Source of the DNA: Blastocatellia bacterium
GTDB taxonomy: Bacteria; Acidobacteriota; Blastocatellia; UBA7656; JADIYM01
NCBI GenBank assembly: GCA_016705245.1
Contig: JADIYM010000020.1
Location: 1-64,000, forward strand
Direction: 5' to 3'
DNA: 64,000 nt
Part shown: positions 32,175 to 43,200 of the stretch, in pieces
Layout: each line of letters starts with the position of its first letter
How positions within the stretch are numbered: the first letter of the stretch is position 1
Notes under the pieces: model-generated
The model's database searches: none
The model's input: the letters and a program-made list of their open reading frames with translations, nothing else
What the model was told of the DNA's origin: nothing
Translations under genes and position numbers: made by a program

Positions 32175-35100
32175 GTGCTACCATTCGCGCGGTTTCTTAC
32201 CTCGGGATTCCAGCATCGAACCGCCGTGATCCAGAAACTGCGCCGAGCAAGCCGGGCTGTTGCGGTGCTGTGTGCCCTCGTCGCCGCAGCGCTGTCCGTC
32301 GTCCTGCCCGTCGCCGGACTCGACCCGAAGACGCCGGTGGCGAGGTACGGCCACGACGTGTGGCAGGACGCGTTGCCGCAGAACACGGTTCACTCGGTGC
32401 TGCAGACCCGCGACGGGTATCTGTGGCTCGGAACGTACGAAGGGCTCGTCCGTTTCAACGGCGTCGACTTCACGATCTTCGACAAGCGCAACACCCCCGC
32501 CATCCGCAACAACGGCATCCGGTCGCTCTACGAGGATCGATCCGGAACGCTCTGGATCGGGACTGCGAGCGCCGGCGTCCTCACTTACCGCGACGGAGAG
32601 TTCTCGGCATGGACGACCGAACAGGGTCTCGCGAGCAACTTCGTCTTCGCGATATCGGAGGATGCGTCCAGCGGGGTCTGGATCGGGACTAACGGAGGCC
32701 TCAGCCGCTACAGCAACGGCACCTTCGAGAATTTCACGAGCGCGAACGGACTCACGAGCAACCGAATCCGCTCGCTCTGGACCGCTCGCGACGGGTCGCT
32801 CTGGATCGGTACGGATGGCGGCGGTCTCGACCGGTACGTCGATGGCCGGTTCATTGCCTACACGACCGCGCAGGGCCTTCCCGCAGGCACGATCACGGCG
32901 ATTCGCGAGGATCAGGCCGGCGCGATCTGGGTGGGCACCGACGGAGGGGGCGTCGCGCGATATTTCAACGAGGAATTCACGGTCGTCACGACAGCCAACG
33001 GCCTTCCGAGCGATCGTGTTTCCGCCTTGTGGGAGGACGCCCAGGGGAGCCTGTGGATTGGAACAGACGGGGGCGGGCTCGCCCGATTTGCCGAAGGCAA
33101 GTTCCAGGTGCGGTCCATTGACGGCGGTCTCTCGGACGCTTACGTGCGGTCGTTGTGGGAGGACCGTGAGGGCAGTCTCTGGATCGGGACGAACGGTGGA
33201 CTGAACCGGCTCAAAGATGGGAAGTTCGTTGCCTGGCGGACGCGTGACGGCCTCTCGAGCGAATACGCCCGCGTCGTGTGCGAGGACGAACGCGGCGTGA
33301 TCTGGATCGGGACCGACGGCGGAGGCCTCAACCGCATCGATGGCGACCGGATCACTTCGATGTCGCGAAAGACCGGCTTCCCGAGCGATTTCGTCCGCGC
33401 CGTCTGGCCGAATCCCGGCGGGGGCGTCTGGGCCGGCACGGTCGATGCGGGCGTGATCCTTGTTACCGACGGGGCGACGCGCAGGTTCACGACCGCGGAC
33501 GGACTGCCGTCCAACGACATACGTTCGGTCTGGGCGAGCCCCACCGGCGACGTGTGGATCGGGACAGGCGGCGCCGGCATCGTCCGGATGCGCGATGGTC
33601 GAATGGAGCGGTTCGGCGTAGCGGACGGGATCGGTTCGGGCGACGTACGCGCGGTGATAGGCGACGGGCGCGGCGGGATCTGGATCGGGACGAACGGCGG
33701 TGGCGTCAGCTACTTCGATGGCTCGAAGTGGACGACGACGCGCGTGGCCGACGGTCTCGCGGGCGACGTCGTCTTCTCGATTCTGCCGGACTCGGAAGGG
33801 CGTGTCTGGGTCGGCTCGAGCGACGGACTGACCCTGCGCGACGACTCGGGCTGGCACCGCCTTACGACCGCCGAGGGTCTCTTCGACGACCTTGCGTTTT
33901 CGATCAACGACGACCAGTCCGGCAACCTCTGGATGAGCTGCAACAAGGGCGTCTATCGCGCCGCCGTCGACGACCTCGTCGCCGTGGCGCGGGGCGAGCG
34001 CGCCCAGGTGCGCTGCGTAGCCTACGGACGTCCGGATGGCATGGGCAGCACGCAGTGCAACGGCGCGTCACAGCCCGCGGGTTGGCGAGGACGCGACGGT
34101 CGCATCTGGTTTCCGACGGTCGCGGGCGTGTCGGTGGTCGATCCGGCCGCAATCCGGTTCAACGACATCCCGCCTCCCGTCATCATCTCGAAATTCGTCG
34201 TTGACGGAGTCCAGAGGCCCCGACTCGACGGCGCCGAGTTGCCTGCGCGCAGCGGCCGCTTCGAGTTCCATTACGACGGCCTGAGTTTCCTCGTCCCCGA
34301 GAAGGTTCGTTTCCGTTACAGGCTGGAAGGCGTCGAGGAAGACTGGGTCGACGCAGGTCAGCGCCGAGTCGCCTACTACAATCCGCTGCCGCCGGGCGAA
34401 TACACATTTCGCGTGCAGGCGGCGAACAACGACGGCGTGTGGAACGAGGTCGGCGCGTCGATGCGCTTCACGCTTCCGCCGCCGATCTGGCGCCGTTGGT
34501 GGGCGATCGCGCTCTACATCCTCGCCATCGGCGGCGCGGTGTATGGACTGCATCGGCTCAGAGTCCTGGCCCTTCGCCGTCGCACGGAGTTGCTCGAAAC
34601 CGAGGTGACTGCGCGCACCGAGGCCCTCGCCCGATCCGAGCGGCGCGCGCTCGAGGCGAATCGGGCGAAGTCGACGTTTCTCGCGAACATGAGCCACGAA
34701 TTGCGGACGCCGATGAACGCGATCCTCGGCTTCGTCCAGCTCATGCAGCGGGATCGCGGGCTCACCGGGGAACAGCGCGAAAACCTGTCGATAGTCGAGC
34801 GGTCCGGCGAGCATCTGCTCGCGCTCATCAACGACGTGCTGTCGATCTCGAAGATCGAGGCCGGCCACATCACGCTCAACGAACACGCGTTCGACCTTCC
34901 GCGGATGCTCGACGGATTGCGCGACACGTTCCGCCTTCGCGCCGAGGCAAAAGACCTGACGTTCGACGTGGAGGTCGGCCGCGAGCTGCCGCGGTTCGTT
35001 CGCGGCGACGAGGCAAAGTTGCGGCAGATTCTCATCAACCTGCTCGGGAACGCCTTCAAGTTCACAGAAGAGGGCGGCGTCGTCCTGCGGGCGACGTGGG

Positions 35101-36077
35101 AAGAAGCGCGAGCGGTTTTCGATGTCGAAGACACCGGTCCCGGGATCGGGCCTGCGGAGATCGACAAGGTGTTCGGCGCCTTCGTCCAGTCGGAGAGCGG
35201 CCGGATGGCGCAGGAGGGCACCGGGCTCGGCCTCGCGATCAGCCGCAGTTTCGCGCGGCTGATGTCGGGTGACATCAGCGTCCGGTCGGCGCCGGAGGTG
35301 GGAACGACGTTCCGGGTCGAGATTGCGCTGCCTGCCACCGCCGAGTCCGGCCCGCACCCGGTCGAGCGGCAGGTCATCTCCCTCGAGCCCGGTCAGTCGC
35401 CGGTGCGGATTCTCGTTGTCGACGACACGCTAGAGAATCGAAAGCTGCTCGTGAAGCTGCTGACGAGCGTCGGCTTCTACGTGCGCGAGGCCGTCAACGG
35501 TCGCGAAGCCGTCGAGCACCGCATGCGATGGCACCCACACCTGATCTGGATGGACATCCGGATGCCGGTGATGGACGGAGTCTCGGCGACGCGTGAAATC
35601 CGGCGGCTCGAGGCCGAGGGAGGCGAAGACGGTCCGCTGACGCCCGTGAAGATCATCGCACTGACGGCGAGCGTCTTCGATCACGAGCACGGAGTGGTGC
35701 TCGATGCCGGGTGCGACGACCTCGTGACGAAGCCGTTCAAGGAGTCGACGATCTTCGAGAAGCTCGGCGAGCACCTCGGCGTGAAGTTCGTATACGAAAG
35801 AACTGGACGCACGGGCCCGCTCGAGCCCGTGGACCCCGACGCGGCGCCGGCGCTGACGCCGTCGCGGATGGCGGCGTTGCCGCGCGAGCTCGTCGTACAG
35901 CTCGCACGCGGCGTGCAGGTTGGAGATCTGGAAGCGATTCACGCGACGATCAACCGGATCTGCGATTGCGACGAACCGCTCGGAAACCGGCTGCGCGAGC
36001 TCGCGCGGCGCTACCAGTTCGAGGAGATTCTCGAGACGGTCGATCGCGCCACCGACAGCAGCCGCAACGTGAGGTGA
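32175..36077 (+). CDS. Propeller-type hybrid histidine kinase with receiver domain
   Basis: This 1300-residue one-protein two-component system starts with an export signal, then about 13 propeller repeats (LWIGTDGGGL type, residues 60-640), enough for two seven-bladed periplasmic propellers. A Y_Y_Y domain (about 660-760) and one membrane helix (775-795) follow. Inside are HisKA with FLANMSHELRTP near 834, HATPase (LINLLGNAFKF) and a receiver with VVDD, WMDIRMP near 1125 and VTKPF. A C-terminal helical tail follows. No DNA-binding domain is present. The GTG at 32226 is an alternative start. Ligands of related sensors are often sugars. Confidence 0.9.
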   Translation: MLPFARFLTSGFQHRTAVIQKLRRASRAVAVLCALVAAALSVVLPVAGLDPKTPVARYGHDVWQDALPQNTVHSVLQTRDGYLWLGTYEGLVRFNGVDFTIFDKRNTPAIRNNGIRSLYEDRSGTLWIGTASAGVLTYRDGEFSAWTTEQGLASNFVFAISEDASSGVWIGTNGGLSRYSNGTFENFTSANGLTSNRIRSLWTARDGSLWIGTDGGGLDRYVDGRFIAYTTAQGLPAGTITAIREDQAGAIWVGTDGGGVARYFNEEFTVVTTANGLPSDRVSALWEDAQGSLWIGTDGGGLARFAEGKFQVRSIDGGLSDAYVRSLWEDREGSLWIGTNGGLNRLKDGKFVAWRTRDGLSSEYARVVCEDERGVIWIGTDGGGLNRIDGDRITSMSRKTGFPSDFVRAVWPNPGGGVWAGTVDAGVILVTDGATRRFTTADGLPSNDIRSVWASPTGDVWIGTGGAGIVRMRDGRMERFGVADGIGSGDVRAVIGDGRGGIWIGTNGGGVSYFDGSKWTTTRVADGLAGDVVFSILPDSEGRVWVGSSDGLTLRDDSGWHRLTTAEGLFDDLAFSINDDQSGNLWMSCNKGVYRAAVDDLVAVARGERAQVRCVAYGRPDGMGSTQCNGASQPAGWRGRDGRIWFPTVAGVSVVDPAAIRFNDIPPPVIISKFVVDGVQRPRLDGAELPARSGRFEFHYDGLSFLVPEKVRFRYRLEGVEEDWVDAGQRRVAYYNPLPPGEYTFRVQAANNDGVWNEVGASMRFTLPPPIWRRWWAIALYILAIGGAVYGLHRLRVLALRRRTELLETEVTARTEALARSERRALEANRAKSTFLANMSHELRTPMNAILGFVQLMQRDRGLTGEQRENLSIVERSGEHLLALINDVLSISKIEAGHITLNEHAFDLPRMLDGLRDTFRLRAEAKDLTFDVEVGRELPRFVRGDEAKLRQILINLLGNAFKFTEEGGVVLRATWEEARAVFDVEDTGPGIGPAEIDKVFGAFVQSESGRMAQEGTGLGLAISRSFARLMSGDISVRSAPEVGTTFRVEIALPATAESGPHPVERQVISLEPGQSPVRILVVDDTLENRKLLVKLLTSVGFYVREAVNGREAVEHRMRWHPHLIWMDIRMPVMDGVSATREIRRLEAEGGEDGPLTPVKIIALTASVFDHEHGVVLDAGCDDLVTKPFKESTIFEKLGEHLGVKFVYERTGRTGPLEPVDPDAAPALTPSRMAALPRELVVQLARGVQVGDLEAIHATINRICDCDEPLGNRLRELARRYQFEEILETVDRATDSSRNVR

Positions 36078-36187
36078 GAATAGACAGGATTACAGGATTA
36101 TCGGGATGAACAGGATGGACTTGAATCAGAACTCCGTGCTCGAATCACCAAGCTGAATCCTGATAATCCTGTAATCCTGTCTACTCT
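36077..36187. repeat. GGATTACAGGATT palindrome, copy 4
   Basis: GAATAGACAGGATTACAGG and AATCCTGTAATCCTGTCTA enclose a 70-base centre between the hybrid kinase and plsC. Confidence 0.8.
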
Positions 36188-36194
36188 CTTTCCG

Positions 36195-36998
36195 ATGATC
36201 ACACCGAACGACGAACCGGATGACTTGATGAGCGACGAGGACGACGCCGCGCGTCTCGGCGCGAGCCGCAAGGTCAAGGTCGGAATCGGGTTCGCCGCAG
36301 CGCTCGGAGCCGTCGCCGTCAGCTCGGTCGTGCTCTTCCGGCTCATGAACCGGATGCAGGTCGAAGGAGCAGAGAACATCCCCGTCGAGCACGAGAACGT
36401 CCTCTACTGCCTCAATCACAGTTCGCTCATCGACAACTTCGCGTTCGAGAGCGTGGCGTACCTGCCGAAGGTGCTCTTCCAGCCGAAATACCTGCCGGTG
36501 AATCTCGCGGACCGCAAGAACTTCTTCGGCGACCCGAAGTCGCGCCGGGTGAAGGATCGGGTGTTGCGGCTCCTCGGCAAGTATTTCTTCTCACATCTGC
36601 GCGCCTACCCGGTGGATCGGAGGCGTGGCGACCTCGAGCAGGTGGACGAGTGGGTCGAACTGCTCCGGCAGAACATAGTCGTGGTGTTTCCGGAAGGCAC
36701 GCGCTCGCGGTCGGGGACGATCGGGACGGGAAAGCCGGGAGTGGGAAAGCTGATCTACGACGCGCGCCCGATGGTGATACCGGTGCGGATGATGGGCATG
36801 GAGAACGTGCTCGGTGTCGGACGGGTGATCCCGAGGATGTTTCAGACGGTGCAGGTCTACATCGGGAAACCGCTCGACATGTCGGAGATGCTCGGACGGC
36901 CGCTGCCGGTGGAGCGCGGCGCCGAAATCAATCTGTATCGTGATATTGCGGACCGTGTAGTCAGGGAGATCCGGGCCCTGGGCCCGCAGGAGACGTAG
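36195..36998 (+). CDS. PlsC-type lysophospholipid acyltransferase
   Basis: The 267-residue protein has an N-terminal membrane helix (about 30-50), the catalytic motif NHSSLID (HxxxxD) near residue 75, and FPEGTRSR near 166. It transfers acyl chains to lysophosphatidic acid or a related acceptor at the inner membrane. The start at 36195 lies just after a palindrome, and an alternative ATG is at 36228. With fabH it forms a loose lipid-metabolism theme. Confidence 0.85.
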   Translation: MITPNDEPDDLMSDEDDAARLGASRKVKVGIGFAAALGAVAVSSVVLFRLMNRMQVEGAENIPVEHENVLYCLNHSSLIDNFAFESVAYLPKVLFQPKYLPVNLADRKNFFGDPKSRRVKDRVLRLLGKYFFSHLRAYPVDRRRGDLEQVDEWVELLRQNIVVVFPEGTRSRSGTIGTGKPGVGKLIYDARPMVIPVRMMGMENVLGVGRVIPRMFQTVQVYIGKPLDMSEMLGRPLPVERGAEINLYRDIADRVVREIRALGPQET

Positions 36999-37118
36999 AA
37001 TTCCTCGCGCAAAGGCGCCAAGGCGCAAAGGCGCAAAGGGAAATCAGAACAGCACCGATTCAAGTCTTATTGATGAACCATTCTGGACTTTGCGCCTTTG
37101 CGCCTTTGCGCGAGTCCT
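36999..37118. repeat. CGCAAAGGCGC palindrome (full)
   Basis: GCGCAAAGGCGCCAAGGCGC and TTTGCGCCTTTGCGCC are inverted around a centre of about 55 bases. It follows plsC and forms the leader of the next gene. Confidence 0.75.
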
Positions 37119-37140
37119 GACCTACAGGAGATCCATCAGC

Positions 37141-37782
37141 ATGAAACGCACGATTGTCCTCGTCGCCTTGCTCTTCGCGCTCGTTGCCGGTACGTCGGCC
37201 GCACAGCGCCCGGGCCAGAAGCCCCCAGCCAAGGAACCGCCGCCGGACTACTTCCCGCTCCCGGGCGGCGCCTGGTGGAAATACCGGTCAACGACGGACG
37301 CCGGCGCGACCTCCGAGTTCACGATGAAAGTGATGGGCGACGAGAAGGTCGGCGACGTCACCGCCATCCTCGTCGACATCGAGAGCGCATGGCCGATCCG
37401 CGAGTGGTACACGAAGGGCGGCGGAATGGTTTCCTGGCACCGGGAGTCATACCTCAAGAACAACCAGACGGTCGATTTCAGCCCGACCCGCATCGCGATG
37501 AAGAACCCGCTCGCAACAGGACAGACCTGGTCGTGGAAGGGCAAGGGCATCATGGACGTTGCGATCGACGAGACCGCGACGGTCGGAGGAGTCGAGGACG
37601 TCGTAACGCCGGCGGGGAGCTTCAAGGCCTTCAAGGTGTCGACGACAGTCATGCAGGGCCCAACGAAGGTCCAGAAGACCTACTGGTACGCGAACCAAAT
37701 CGGCCTCGTGAAGGCGATCACTGATACGGGTTCCGTTCGCTCGACGACCGAGTTGATCGAGTGGTCGTTCCGGAAGCGCTAA
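37141..37782 (+). CDS. Secreted hypothetical protein
   Basis: The 213-residue product has a signal peptide (MKRTIVLVALLFALVAGTSA). A beta-rich domain follows, starting FPLPGGAWWKYRST, with repeated strand motifs such as VTPAGSFKAFKV and KTYWYANQIGLVK. The layout is like secreted DUF3108-type or lipoprotein-carrier-like folds, but I assign no function. ACAGGAGATCC precedes the ATG at 37141. Confidence 0.65.
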   Translation: MKRTIVLVALLFALVAGTSAAQRPGQKPPAKEPPPDYFPLPGGAWWKYRSTTDAGATSEFTMKVMGDEKVGDVTAILVDIESAWPIREWYTKGGGMVSWHRESYLKNNQTVDFSPTRIAMKNPLATGQTWSWKGKGIMDVAIDETATVGGVEDVVTPAGSFKAFKVSTTVMQGPTKVQKTYWYANQIGLVKAITDTGSVRSTTELIEWSFRKR

Positions 37783-37912
37783 TCGCATTAGCCTCGGCTT
37801 ACGAGAGCAGGCTCCGGCGCGTGCAACGCTTCTCGGGGAATCGGGCATCAAGGCATTATCCCGGCTGCCTGCCGGCCCTCGGCCACGACTAAACTGCTTC
37901 TGGAGGATCACC

Positions 37913-38854
37913 ATGTCAGCTGTACTCGCCCCCCCGACGACCATTCTCCGTTTCGCGATCGCCCTCGCAGTCGCGTTCGCCATCGCCGTCGTGCTGCCGT
38001 CGGCCTCGACGGTCGGGCACGCTTCCAACGGAGTGGCGTCGGATGACGACGGCGACAAGAAGAAGGACAAATCCGGCAGGAAGTCGGACAAGTGCGACAA
38101 GTCTTCAAAGGATGACGACGACGAAGACGACGACGATTCACGCTCGTCCAAGTCGAGGAAGTCCGATGAAGACGACTCGGACGACGATGATTCTGGCGAC
38201 GATGACGCCGAGGACGCCGAGGACGACGATGACGCCGAGGACGACGATGACGCCGAGGACGACGATGACACCGAGGACGATGGCGGCGACCGTGCGGTCC
38301 TGGCCAGGGTGAGCGACGATCCGTCTCGCGGATCAGAGAATCCCGTGCAGACGACCGAGCCGGCGCGAAAGCCTGAAACTGCCGCCCCGGCGGCGCCCGT
38401 GACAGCGACCGCCACGGCCGGATCCCTCGTGGCTTCCGGTGCCTACCTGCAGATGGCGGATGCAATTGGTCGCGCACGCAAGGCTGGCGGTCAAGGCGAC
38501 GTACTTCAGATCGATCTCGAATACGACGCCTTCCGGGGATTTGCGACGTGCGACGTCACGTTTTCGTCAGGCACTGAATACGAGATGAACGCCGAAACGG
38601 GCGAAATCCTCGGTCAAAAGCAGAAGGATCCGCGAAAGCTCGCGCTATTGGCGGCTTTGTCGACCGAAGCCAAGGATCTGAAGGCTTTTACCGACATCAT
38701 CGAACAGGTGGTCAAGGCGACCGGGCAGGCCGTGCTCGAGATGGAGTTGAAGCACCTGAAGGGCCAGCCCGCTGTGATATTCGAGGTGGTGACGGCCGAC
38801 GGCATCACGTCGCACTTCGATGCGGTCACGGGCAAACCCGCCGCGGGAGTGTAG
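37913..38854 (+). CDS. Exported Asp-rich protein with PepSY-like repeats
   Basis: The 313-residue product has an N-terminal export helix (15-36). A very acidic region (about 45-125) of Asp, Glu, Lys and Ser follows, with three near-identical units of AEDDDD (coded by an 18-bp tandem repeat at about 38212-38278). A linker with proline and alanine and two PepSY-like domains (about 180-240 and 265-312) come next, with YDAFRGFATCDVTF and MELKHLKGQPAVIFEV. The acidic tract may bind calcium or other metals. It varies easily by repeat slippage. Confidence 0.65.
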   Translation: MSAVLAPPTTILRFAIALAVAFAIAVVLPSASTVGHASNGVASDDDGDKKKDKSGRKSDKCDKSSKDDDDEDDDDSRSSKSRKSDEDDSDDDDSGDDDAEDAEDDDDAEDDDDAEDDDDTEDDGGDRAVLARVSDDPSRGSENPVQTTEPARKPETAAPAAPVTATATAGSLVASGAYLQMADAIGRARKAGGQGDVLQIDLEYDAFRGFATCDVTFSSGTEYEMNAETGEILGQKQKDPRKLALLAALSTEAKDLKAFTDIIEQVVKATGQAVLEMELKHLKGQPAVIFEVVTADGITSHFDAVTGKPAAGV

Positions 38855-38869
38855 GACCCTGGCGCTACG

Positions 38870-38937
38870 CGGATCGAGGCGGATTCAACGGATCAGAAAA
38901 AGCGACTGTCTGATCCCCTGAATCCGCCTCGATCGGC
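38870..38937. repeat. Palindrome built on GATCGAGGCGGATTC
   Basis: CGGATCGAGGCGGATTCA and TGAATCCGCCTCGATCGGC are inverted around GATCAGAAAAAGCG, downstream of the PepSY-like gene. It could be a factor-independent terminator without a clear T run. Confidence 0.7.
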
Positions 38938-38967
38938 ATTGTTCTTTCATCTTCATCGGGCAAACGC

Positions 38968-40119
38968 ATGTGCCGCCACATGAATCACACCGGCATGCGC
39001 CGAGTCGTGATGAAGCCGTTTGCCGTTGCGATGGTCATGGTCCTTGTGCCGCTTCTGGCCCTGGCCCAGGACTCTCGTCCACGCCGGGTCACCGGTGATG
39101 ACAGCCCCCAGGAAGCCGAGCCCGTCGCCCTCGAAGGCGCCCTCGTCGAGATCCCGACCGTAGTGTCGGATCGTTCCGGCCGTTACATTCCAGGGCTTAC
39201 CGAGCTCGACTTCGAGGTGTACGAAAACGGCGAGCGCCAGGACATCGCGTTTTTCCGCGACGATCGCGTCCCGATCCACGTCGCGCTGGTCATGGACACG
39301 AGCAATTCGACCCGGCTGTCGCTCGCGGACATCCAGGACGCAGCAATCGAGTTCACGAACCTGCTTTTGCCGGGCGACCGGATCCTCGTCGTCTCGTTCA
39401 ACGACGAAGTACGCGTCGAACAGGAGTTCACGAGCGACCGTGGCCAGCTCGTCACCGCCATCCGGCGTACGAGCCCGCGCAAGGGCACCCGTCTCTACGA
39501 CGCCGTGTACGAAACCGTCGCCCAGCGCATGCGCGGCATCGACGGCCGAAAGGCCATGGTGCTGCTCAGCGATGGCCAGGACAACATGAGCGACCGATCG
39601 TTCGACGAGGCCGTGAAGGTGTGCTCCGAAAGCGACGTGATCGTCTATGGCATTCGATACCCGGCGAAGTGGCAGGTGCTTGCCGGCAGCGCTGGCGGTT
39701 CGAACCCGAATCCAAACTCATCGCCGGCGCCGGGATCTGGCAAGCTCAAGAAGCGAAAGAAGGGATGGCGGATTCCCAACATCCCCGGGGTGCCGGGCAT
39801 TCCCGGTGTCGGCTGGCCGCTCCAGGATCCGTGGAACGCGAATCCACAGAGTGGTGGGGGCCGCAAGGTCATCAATCCGTTCATGGAAACCGTGACGGCG
39901 AACTCGGGCGGTCAGCTCTTTTACGCGAACGCCGTGAGCGACATCCGCGGGCTATTCGCACAGGTGGCCGAGGAACTGCGGCACGTCTACGTCCTCGCCT
40001 ATTCACCGTCGAACCCCCAGTCAAACGGCGGCTACCGGTCCATCCAGGTCAAGGTCGTGTCGAACCCCGACGCCACCGTCCGTCATCGACTCGGGTATCA
40101 GGCCACCGCGACGCCCTGA
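38968..40119 (+). CDS. Exported VWA-domain protein
   Basis: The 383-residue product carries an export signal and an IPTVVSDRSGRYIPGL segment. A von Willebrand A domain (about 105-300) has the metal-site motif DTSNS and SDGQDN. A glycine/proline-rich insert (FNPNS to GIPGVGW, about 245-290) breaks the domain before its last part (YVLAYSPSN). It belongs to the VWFA-related Acidobacteria proteins, likely envelope-associated. Four in-frame ATG codons (38968 to 39010) leave the start open. Confidence 0.75.
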   Translation: MCRHMNHTGMRRVVMKPFAVAMVMVLVPLLALAQDSRPRRVTGDDSPQEAEPVALEGALVEIPTVVSDRSGRYIPGLTELDFEVYENGERQDIAFFRDDRVPIHVALVMDTSNSTRLSLADIQDAAIEFTNLLLPGDRILVVSFNDEVRVEQEFTSDRGQLVTAIRRTSPRKGTRLYDAVYETVAQRMRGIDGRKAMVLLSDGQDNMSDRSFDEAVKVCSESDVIVYGIRYPAKWQVLAGSAGGSNPNPNSSPAPGSGKLKKRKKGWRIPNIPGVPGIPGVGWPLQDPWNANPQSGGGRKVINPFMETVTANSGGQLFYANAVSDIRGLFAQVAEELRHVYVLAYSPSNPQSNGGYRSIQVKVVSNPDATVRHRLGYQATATP

Positions 40120-40216
40120 CGAGAGTGGACAGGATTTCAGGATTAGCAGGATTAACAGGATTCAGCCCAATAAATCCTGTTAATCCTGCTAATCCAGAAA
40201 TCCTGTCTAACTCTCA
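40120..40216. repeat. GGATTACAGGATT palindrome, copy 5
   Basis: GAGAGTGGACAGGATTTCAGG and CCAGAAATCCTGTCTAACTC enclose further inverted units. It lies between two convergent genes (VWA on +, kinase-MFS on -), where a shared terminator is expected. Confidence 0.8.
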
Positions 40217-43200
40217 GATCTTGTACTTCTTGTGCAGGATAATCGAATAGACCTCGGCCATGAGCGCGAGGACGGTCCGCACCGACATCAACCAGCCGAG
40301 CGACAGGAACTGCAGCAGCAGGCCTGCGAGCTGAGGGAAGATCAGGTCGGATGCATCCACGCCGGCTTCGAGCGTGCCCATCGTCTTGCTCCGATTGGCG
40401 AGGTTGTAGCTCGACACCTTGGCGGCGATGGCGCCCCATGTGGGCTTGAACGCAGCCTTGCCGATCTCGTCGACACCGCGCGCGACGCCCATCACGATGC
40501 CGAGCAGCACCGTGCCGGCAAACCACGGCGTGATGTAGAAGAGCAGTGATGTGAGGATGTTCGCGATCGACCTGAGCGCGATGACCTTCGAAGCGCCGAT
40601 CCGGTCGGCGAGCCATCCGAAGAAAGGTCCGACGAACAGCGGGACCATCGTTTCGGCGACGATCTTGATCCAGCCGAGCGCGCTCGGCGTGACCTCGAGC
40701 TTCACCGCGAGAATCGTGAAGAACTCGCCGGTGACCATGTAGGCCGGGGCCGTGAGCGCGAGACCGAGGAACGTGAACGCGAGGACCGGCGGGCCCTTGT
40801 CCTCGACGGCGCCCGGAACGGGAAGCTGGCCGGTCTTGAGCTTCTTCTTTTTCTTGTCCTTCTTCGGCTCTTCCTTGATGACGACCCAGACGAGAATGAA
40901 GGACAGCAGTGACAGGAATGTCGACGTGAGCAGGATCGTGATGAGAGCCTTGCGCAGGGCCGCGGCCTCGACGGCCTTCGTGAGGTCGTCGATGGGGACG
41001 TCCTTGAGCGCAAGCGTGCGCTGTTCGACGCGCGTGACCTTGAACGGCTCTGGATGCGCCTCGGTCCCCGGAAGGGTCTGCTCGGCCGAGACGTCTTCGG
41101 GCGCGGCGAGGATCTGCTCGATCTGTTCGCCCTTCTTGTTGGTCTCTTCGAGGACCGCGACGTTGAGCGTCACGTTCGTCTGCCCGGCGAAGAAGAGCAC
41201 GAGTCCCGTCAGTACGAACGCCGCAATCGACTCTCCAACGCCGCCAGCCGTGGACTTGATGGTCTGATACCACGAATAGGCCTTGGCGATGTGCTTCTCG
41301 TCGGTCGAATCGGCGATCAGCGCGGACGTCGACGGTCCTTTCGCCGAATCGGCGATACCGCGGACGACGCTGACGCCGGCAAACATGTAGGGATTGAGCG
41401 CGACGGCGTACAGGACGCTGACGAACGTCCGGAAGCCAAGCGCGAGCATGAAGATCTTCTTCTTGCCGTATTTGTCCGCCATCGACCCGAACATGGGTCT
41501 CAGCACCAACGGAACGACGTTCTGCAGAAGCGTCAATCCCATGATCGACGCGATGTCGAAGCCGAAGATCAACAGCGCGAAAAGCGGCACGGTCGTCTTG
41601 ACCATGCCGGACGAGACCTTCGAGATGAAAGACTCGGCCATGAGCGCAAGAACGACGGGGTTGAATGCGCCGCGTCCGGTCGAGACCTGCTCGGCGACCA
41701 CCGACGGCAGCACGGCCTCGCCGGCGGGAACGGCTACGGGAGCGTAAGCGACCGCCGGCACCGGCATCTTCAGAAGGCCGGTCTTGGCGAGGAAGTTTCG
41801 CGCGAAAGTTCCTGGTCCCCCGGCGACGGCTTCGAACTCGGCAGCGAGCTGCAGCGCCGTCTGCTGTCGGTGGGCCGGATCCTTCCTGAGCGCGCGATTG
41901 ACGACGGCTTCGATTCCTTCGTCTATGTCCGGCCGGAAAGTTTCGGAGAGGTCGGGCGGCGACCCGTAGAGCTGAAGCTCAGCGACCTGCGCCGGAGACG
42001 GCGCGAGGTAAGGCGGCGAGCCGGCGAGCAACTCGTAGAGGATGCAGCCGAGGGAGTAGACGTCGGATCGCGAGTCGAGCTGCCGGTCGAGGATCTGCTC
42101 GGGCGACATGTACTCCGGCGTACCGAACAGGCGCGCCGTCGGCGCCATCGTCACGTTGCCCTCGGCCGCCGCACCCGTGAGTTTCGCGAGTCCGTAGCCG
42201 CCGACCTTGATGATCTCCTTGCCGTCGACGCCGACCTCGACGTAGATCGAGTCCGGCTTCACGTCGCGCAGCACGATGCCGTTGACGTGCGCCGTGTGCA
42301 CGGCGCCGCAGATCTGGTTGAGCAGGCCGACGATGCGCGGCACCGACAGGCCTCGCTCGCGACGGATGAGGTCGCGCAGGGTCTGTCCGCTCAGCAGCTC
42401 TTCGACGAGATAAACAGCGCCTTCCGCCGTCGTGCCAAAGTCGAACACCTGTACCGAGTTCGGATGGCGGATGCGAGCGGCGACCTGCGCCTGCCGCTTG
42501 AACCGCTCGACGGCCATTCGATCGCGCACGAGATCCGGCCGCAGCACCTTGACGGCGACCTTGTCGCCGAGCAGCACGCGCTTCGCTCGATAGACGGTTC
42601 CCGTCGACGCCTCGGCGATCTTGCCTTCGATCTCGTAGCGGCCGTCGAGAATGATCGTCCCACCTGCGGCCACCGGAGCGTCAGGCCGCGGGGGCGCAAC
42701 GGGGATCAGCTCTCCAGTCTTTCGAACCCGGAACGATGCGTTCCCTGGCGGTTCGAACGGAGGTGGCGGCGGGGGAGGGGGGGGAGGTGGTGGGGGCGGT
42801 GGTGCTGCAGGTGGCGGCGAGATCCGATCGGTCTTGTCAGACGCCGGAGGACGCGGCGATGCAGAAGTTGGCGGCAGCTTGAACGTCGCGTCCGGCGGCT
42901 GGCCATGCTCGGGCGGACGCGAAATGCGGTCCGTCGCATCGGACGAACCGGGCATGCCAGGCAGCCGCGGAATGGCCTGACCGCTTACCGTCCGGAGTCC
43001 CGCATCCGATCCAAGGACGAAGTCGAGGCTGCAGTTGCCCACCGACGCCGTGTCGCCAGGGTTGACGTCGGTTCCCTGGTCGCCAACCTGCCGGCCGTTG
43101 ACGAAAATGGCGTTGCGCCCGATGTTGAAGATTCGCCAGACGTCGTTGGTTCGGCGCAGCACCGCGTGCTTGCGGCTGACGGTCGGATCGTCGAGGACGA

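Noticed and set aside
32178..33857. Long minus-strand frame opposite the hybrid kinase
   Set aside because: It mirrors the propeller repeats of the + strand gene and has no independent features.
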